From Oscillospiraceae bacterium (GTDB lineage Bacteria > Bacillota_A > Clostridia > Oscillospirales > Oscillospiraceae), in contig JAFQUA010000042.1 in NCBI GenBank assembly GCA_017408725.1, positions 1 through 24,308 of the forward strand: 24,308 nt of DNA, read 5' to 3'. This document shows positions 22,493-24,308 of the stretch, piece after piece. How positions within the stretch are numbered: position 1 is the first letter of the stretch; each line of letters opens with the position of its first letter. Both the position numbers and the translations under genes were made by a program. Under the pieces are notes generated by a model. That model was not told where the DNA came from and did not search any database. It saw only the letters and a program-made list of their open reading frames with translations.

Positions 22493-22587
22493 AGTCTTAA
22501 TAGCTTGAACCTCTTTACCGTTGGTAAGATGTTCGGGCTATTTTGCTTTATGGAGGAGTATGAAAACTTCAACGGGTAAAGCACATG

Positions 22588-22622
22588 CAAAGCCGCAGGC
22601 GAATTTTCGTCTGCGGCTTTGT
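22588..22622. terminator. Hairpin terminator between tRNA-Leu and the mobile-element genes
   Basis: CAAAGCCGCAG (22588-22598) pairs with CTGCGGCTTTG (22611-22621). The tail on the plus strand is only TGATTTTG, so strength is moderate. It could stop the tRNA transcript (+) and the integrase transcript (-). Confidence 0.65.
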
Positions 22623-22661
22623 GATTTTGAGTATCCCTTTATTTTATATCGTTAACTCAGT

Positions 22662-22856
22662 TCATTCGGTAATTTCCTTTTTGATGGTGCCATTTGCACC
22701 GTTTTTCTTGCGCGCCTGCCATTCTGCATAGTCACGCTTTCCTTCCTCAGATGCAAGATACGTCTGCATAATCGGCAGCAGTATCCGTGCCAAAGATTCC
22801 ATTTCATATTCGGGGATACCTAAATCATTACGAGGAATTTTCTTTTTTCTCGGCAT
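22662..22856 (-). CDS. Small conserved-looking protein downstream of the integrase
   Basis: I do not recognise this 64-residue protein. It is basic at both ends (MPRKKKIPRND and ARKKNGANGTIKK), with an acidic-amphipathic middle (IPEYEMESLARILLPIMQTYL) predicted as a helix, and no Cys or membrane segment. A good Shine-Dalgarno AAGGA lies 9 bases before the ATG, and it starts 21 bases after the integrase stop, so the two are probably co-transcribed. Position and size would suit an excisionase or recombination directionality factor, but the sequence lacks a clear winged-helix pattern. That assignment is a guess. Confidence 0.7.
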   Translation of the reverse strand: MPRKKKIPRNDLGIPEYEMESLARILLPIMQTYLASEEGKRDYAEWQARKKNGANGTIKKEITE

Positions 22857-22877
22857 GATTGAGTATCCTTTCTTTTT

Positions 22878-23825
22878 TTATTTGTTTTTCTTTCTCTGCG
22901 GCAATTCTGCCAAATACACGTTGGTGATGTCGGGTCTGTGATGCCCCAAGGTTTCGCTGGTCATTCGTTTCGGGTCTTTGCGGCCTTCGTCTTTATACTT
23001 GGCATACTGTATCTGTGCTCTTGCGTGGCGCAAGCCGTGCCAAGTGATATTTTCGCTTCTCGGTTTCCTTCCGGCTCTCACTTCGTCCTTGCGATTCTTC
23101 ATAGCGAACTTATCCCGATTGGCGTACATCCAATTTTCGAGAGAATTGATCTGTTTTTCCACACCGCCTTTGCCCTGGGGACTAATTACATAATCGCGGG
23201 GCATCAGATTGTGCTTTCTTGCGTAATCGTAGAAGTACAGCAAAGCCTTTTTCTGAACTTCAAATTGTACGGGGTACGTTCTGACCTGACCGCCCTTGCC
23301 CTTGATGGTCAATCCGTCATACTTCAATGCTTTTTCAATATCTTCTTTTCTTATGCGACAAACTTCTTCAATTCTAAGACCAAAAGCATAACCGATATAG
23401 ATGGCGTTGTAGGCATCCATGCGACCCATATTCTTTGCTACGGTCAAACCGCCCTTTACTTCTTCTGCTGTCCACGCTCTATCCTCTTTACCTACCTTGC
23501 GTTTCTCCAAGCCCAATTCCTTGTTGTCCGGCAGACGTCTCTTGCCACCGGCCTTTTCGTGCGCAAAGCGGATTGCGGACAGACGGGATTTGATCGTGGA
23601 CGGTGACAATCCTTTTTCCTGCATTTCTTTCACATAGGCTCGGATATGATCGCCGCGCACATTTGCAAGCTTCTGACCGTGAAACTTTCGCCAGTAGAAT
23701 TTTAAGAATTGCTCTACGTGGTTTCCGTAGGCTGCACGGGTTTTGTAGCCATTCTCGTTGATACCTTTCATCATTCTGCGAAAATCTTGAATCAACCGTT
23801 CTTCACCTGTCATTGTCTTTCCCAT
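22878..23825 (-). CDS. Tyrosine recombinase (site-specific integrase)
   Basis: This 315-residue phage/ICE-type integrase inserts and excises DNA at an attachment site. The N-terminal SAM-like core-binding domain is at about 10-95. The catalytic domain follows, with Arg151 (YAFGLRIEEV), a Lys in TIKGKGG, the HGLRH box (His263, Arg266), LGHHRPD (His295) and the nucleophile Tyr304 (NVYLAE). All six catalytic positions are present, so it should be active. AGGAGG is 3 bases from the ATG at 23831 but 9 bases from the ATG at 23825, so I chose the latter. The gene points at the tRNA-Leu 3' end about 390 bases away, the usual layout for tRNA-integrating elements. The spread HGLRHARAQ box recalls the Integrase_1 type group; this sub-assignment is tentative. 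Confidence 0.94.
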   Translation of the reverse strand: MGKTMTGEERLIQDFRRMMKGINENGYKTRAAYGNHVEQFLKFYWRKFHGQKLANVRGDHIRAYVKEMQEKGLSPSTIKSRLSAIRFAHEKAGGKRRLPDNKELGLEKRKVGKEDRAWTAEEVKGGLTVAKNMGRMDAYNAIYIGYAFGLRIEEVCRIRKEDIEKALKYDGLTIKGKGGQVRTYPVQFEVQKKALLYFYDYARKHNLMPRDYVISPQGKGGVEKQINSLENWMYANRDKFAMKNRKDEVRAGRKPRSENITWHGLRHARAQIQYAKYKDEGRKDPKRMTSETLGHHRPDITNVYLAELPQRKKNK

Positions 23826-23920
23826 CGACATTAACCTCCTTTCCGATAGATTGAATTTGCAAAAACTCCGGATATTTTCGCTCGTTCTATTTAAAAAGAT
23901 ATGAGAGATTATGGTTGAGT

Positions 23921-24106
23921 TTCAAGAAAACTTGACGGATTTTGGGCATTTTTTGAAAATTTCTTGTTTTTCGGCTCTCTGAGAACGAAAATATGGGCTG
24001 TTTTCGTCTATAACATAGTTGAAATATTAAAATCTTCAAGAAAACTTACTTTGTGGCGTGGTTATATACAACTTACGGAATTTCGGTACGAGTTTCAAGA
24101 AAAGTT
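23921..24106. repeat. Three dispersed direct repeats TTCAAGAAAA(C/G)TT
   Basis: Three same-strand copies of a 13-base sequence occur at 23921-23933, 24035-24047 and 24094-24106; the first two are identical and the third differs by C to G. Two are preceded by GAGT. They lie in AT-rich noncoding DNA 100-280 bases upstream of the integrase start. Arm-type integrase sites or regulator operators are likely; one copy overlaps a weak -35-like TTGAAA for the integrase (minus strand). Confidence 0.65.
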
Positions 24107-24129
24107 ACTTTTTCGTTTGCTGACGAAAA
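23985..24129. repeat. Inverted ACGAAAA/TTTTCGT boxes
   Basis: ACGAAAA (23985-23991) faces TTTTCGT (24001-24007), and TTTTCGT (24110-24116) faces ACGAAAA (24123-24129). A further ACGAAAA copy lies at 24217-24223. These perfect 7-base arms are interleaved with the TTCAAGAAAA repeats. The remainder of 23826-24308 also holds two copies of TCATTTCGAA (24234-24243, 24258-24267) and no credible gene. Confidence 0.6.
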
Positions 24130-24130
24130 T

Positions 24131-24175
24131 AAAAAGACCGCAGGGAAAGAAGTTTCATCTTCCATCTCTGCGATC
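24131..24175 (-). terminator. Minus-strand terminator upstream of the integrase
   Basis: Read on the minus strand, GATCGCAG (24175-24168) pairs with CTGCGGTC (24143-24136), with further GGAAG/CTTC pairs inside, followed by TTTTTATTTT. It would stop a transcript arriving from the right, beyond the window, before the integrase. This indicates that another minus-strand gene or RNA lies just outside. Confidence 0.65.
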
Positions 24176-24308
24176 TCGTGACCAAACTATATTTAATAAC
24201 CAAAATAATTCTCGTGACGAAAATTTTACGCGGTCATTTCGAAACGACAGTCATATATCATTTCGAAGAGATAGTTTACTTTCAAACTTTTAATGGATCT
24301 TTTATAGC

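Noticed and set aside
22560..22655. 31-codon frame after the tRNA (ATG right after GGAGG)
   Set aside because: The Shine-Dalgarno spacing is only 3 bases and most of the frame is the terminator hairpin at 22588-22622.
23964..24293. 109-codon plus-strand open frame in the repeat region
   Set aside because: No Shine-Dalgarno sequence, composition follows the AT-rich repeats, and it runs through the minus-strand terminator and inverted boxes.

Overview
The window looks like chromosome of an anaerobic gut member of the Clostridia, probably Oscillospiraceae/Ruminococcaceae. This is inferred from mid-range GC, strong AGGAGG-type ribosome binding sites, textbook sigma-A promoters (TTGACA-N17-TATAAT), a membrane-anchored AraC regulator beside an Lpl/Ytc-type sugar ABC transporter, a DnaD plus DnaC/DnaI-like primosome pair, and a mosaic hairpin repeat of a type I recall from gut Clostridia. 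I could not search databases, so the taxon is an inference.

Layout. (1) 1-3254: L-fucose catabolism, with the end of fucI (+), a convergent class II aldolase (-), and divergent fucU (+) coupled to an AEC-family permease. (2) 3255-7025: an AraC-regulator remnant, then a minus-strand operon of a two-transmembrane AraC regulator followed by an MFS permease. (3) 7226-13237: a divergent plus-strand block with two ABC permeases, a substrate-binding lipoprotein, a YesL-like membrane protein, an unrecognised single-pass membrane protein and a nitroreductase. (4) 13390-14884: a perfect-consensus promoter, a leader with a terminator/antiterminator arrangement, a YhcH/NanQ-like sugar-processing protein and a triosephosphate-isomerase-like protein. 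(5) 14935-18505: a phosphoribosyltransferase, and a histidine kinase/response regulator pair, all on the minus strand. (6) 18598-19472: a small MscS channel. (7) 19475-19670: a probable independently transcribed structured noncoding RNA. (8) 19761-22349: dnaD, a dnaC/dnaI-like loader and a HAD phosphatase in one tight operon. (9) 22406-22492: tRNA-Leu(UAA), followed on the minus strand by a small ORF and a tyrosine recombinase, then AT-rich repeat-laden DNA. This last part looks like the end of an integrative element inserted at the tRNA 3' end; the rest lies outside the window.

How the genes work together. The left half is a carbohydrate-scavenging region. FucI and FucU handle L-fucose, and the aldolase probably cleaves a downstream sugar phosphate. 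The ABC importer lacks its own ATPase, as is usual for this class, and would rely on a shared MsmX-type ATPase encoded elsewhere; the divergent AraC regulator is its likely activator. YhcH and the TIM-barrel isomerase fit sugar anomer or sugar-phosphate processing. The right half is housekeeping (signalling, osmotic release, replication initiation) interrupted at the tRNA by a mobile element. The items most worth following up are the noncoding RNA at 19511-19670, the leader attenuator at 13512-13566, the missing catalytic tyrosines in the fucA-like aldolase, and the repeat array upstream of the integrase.
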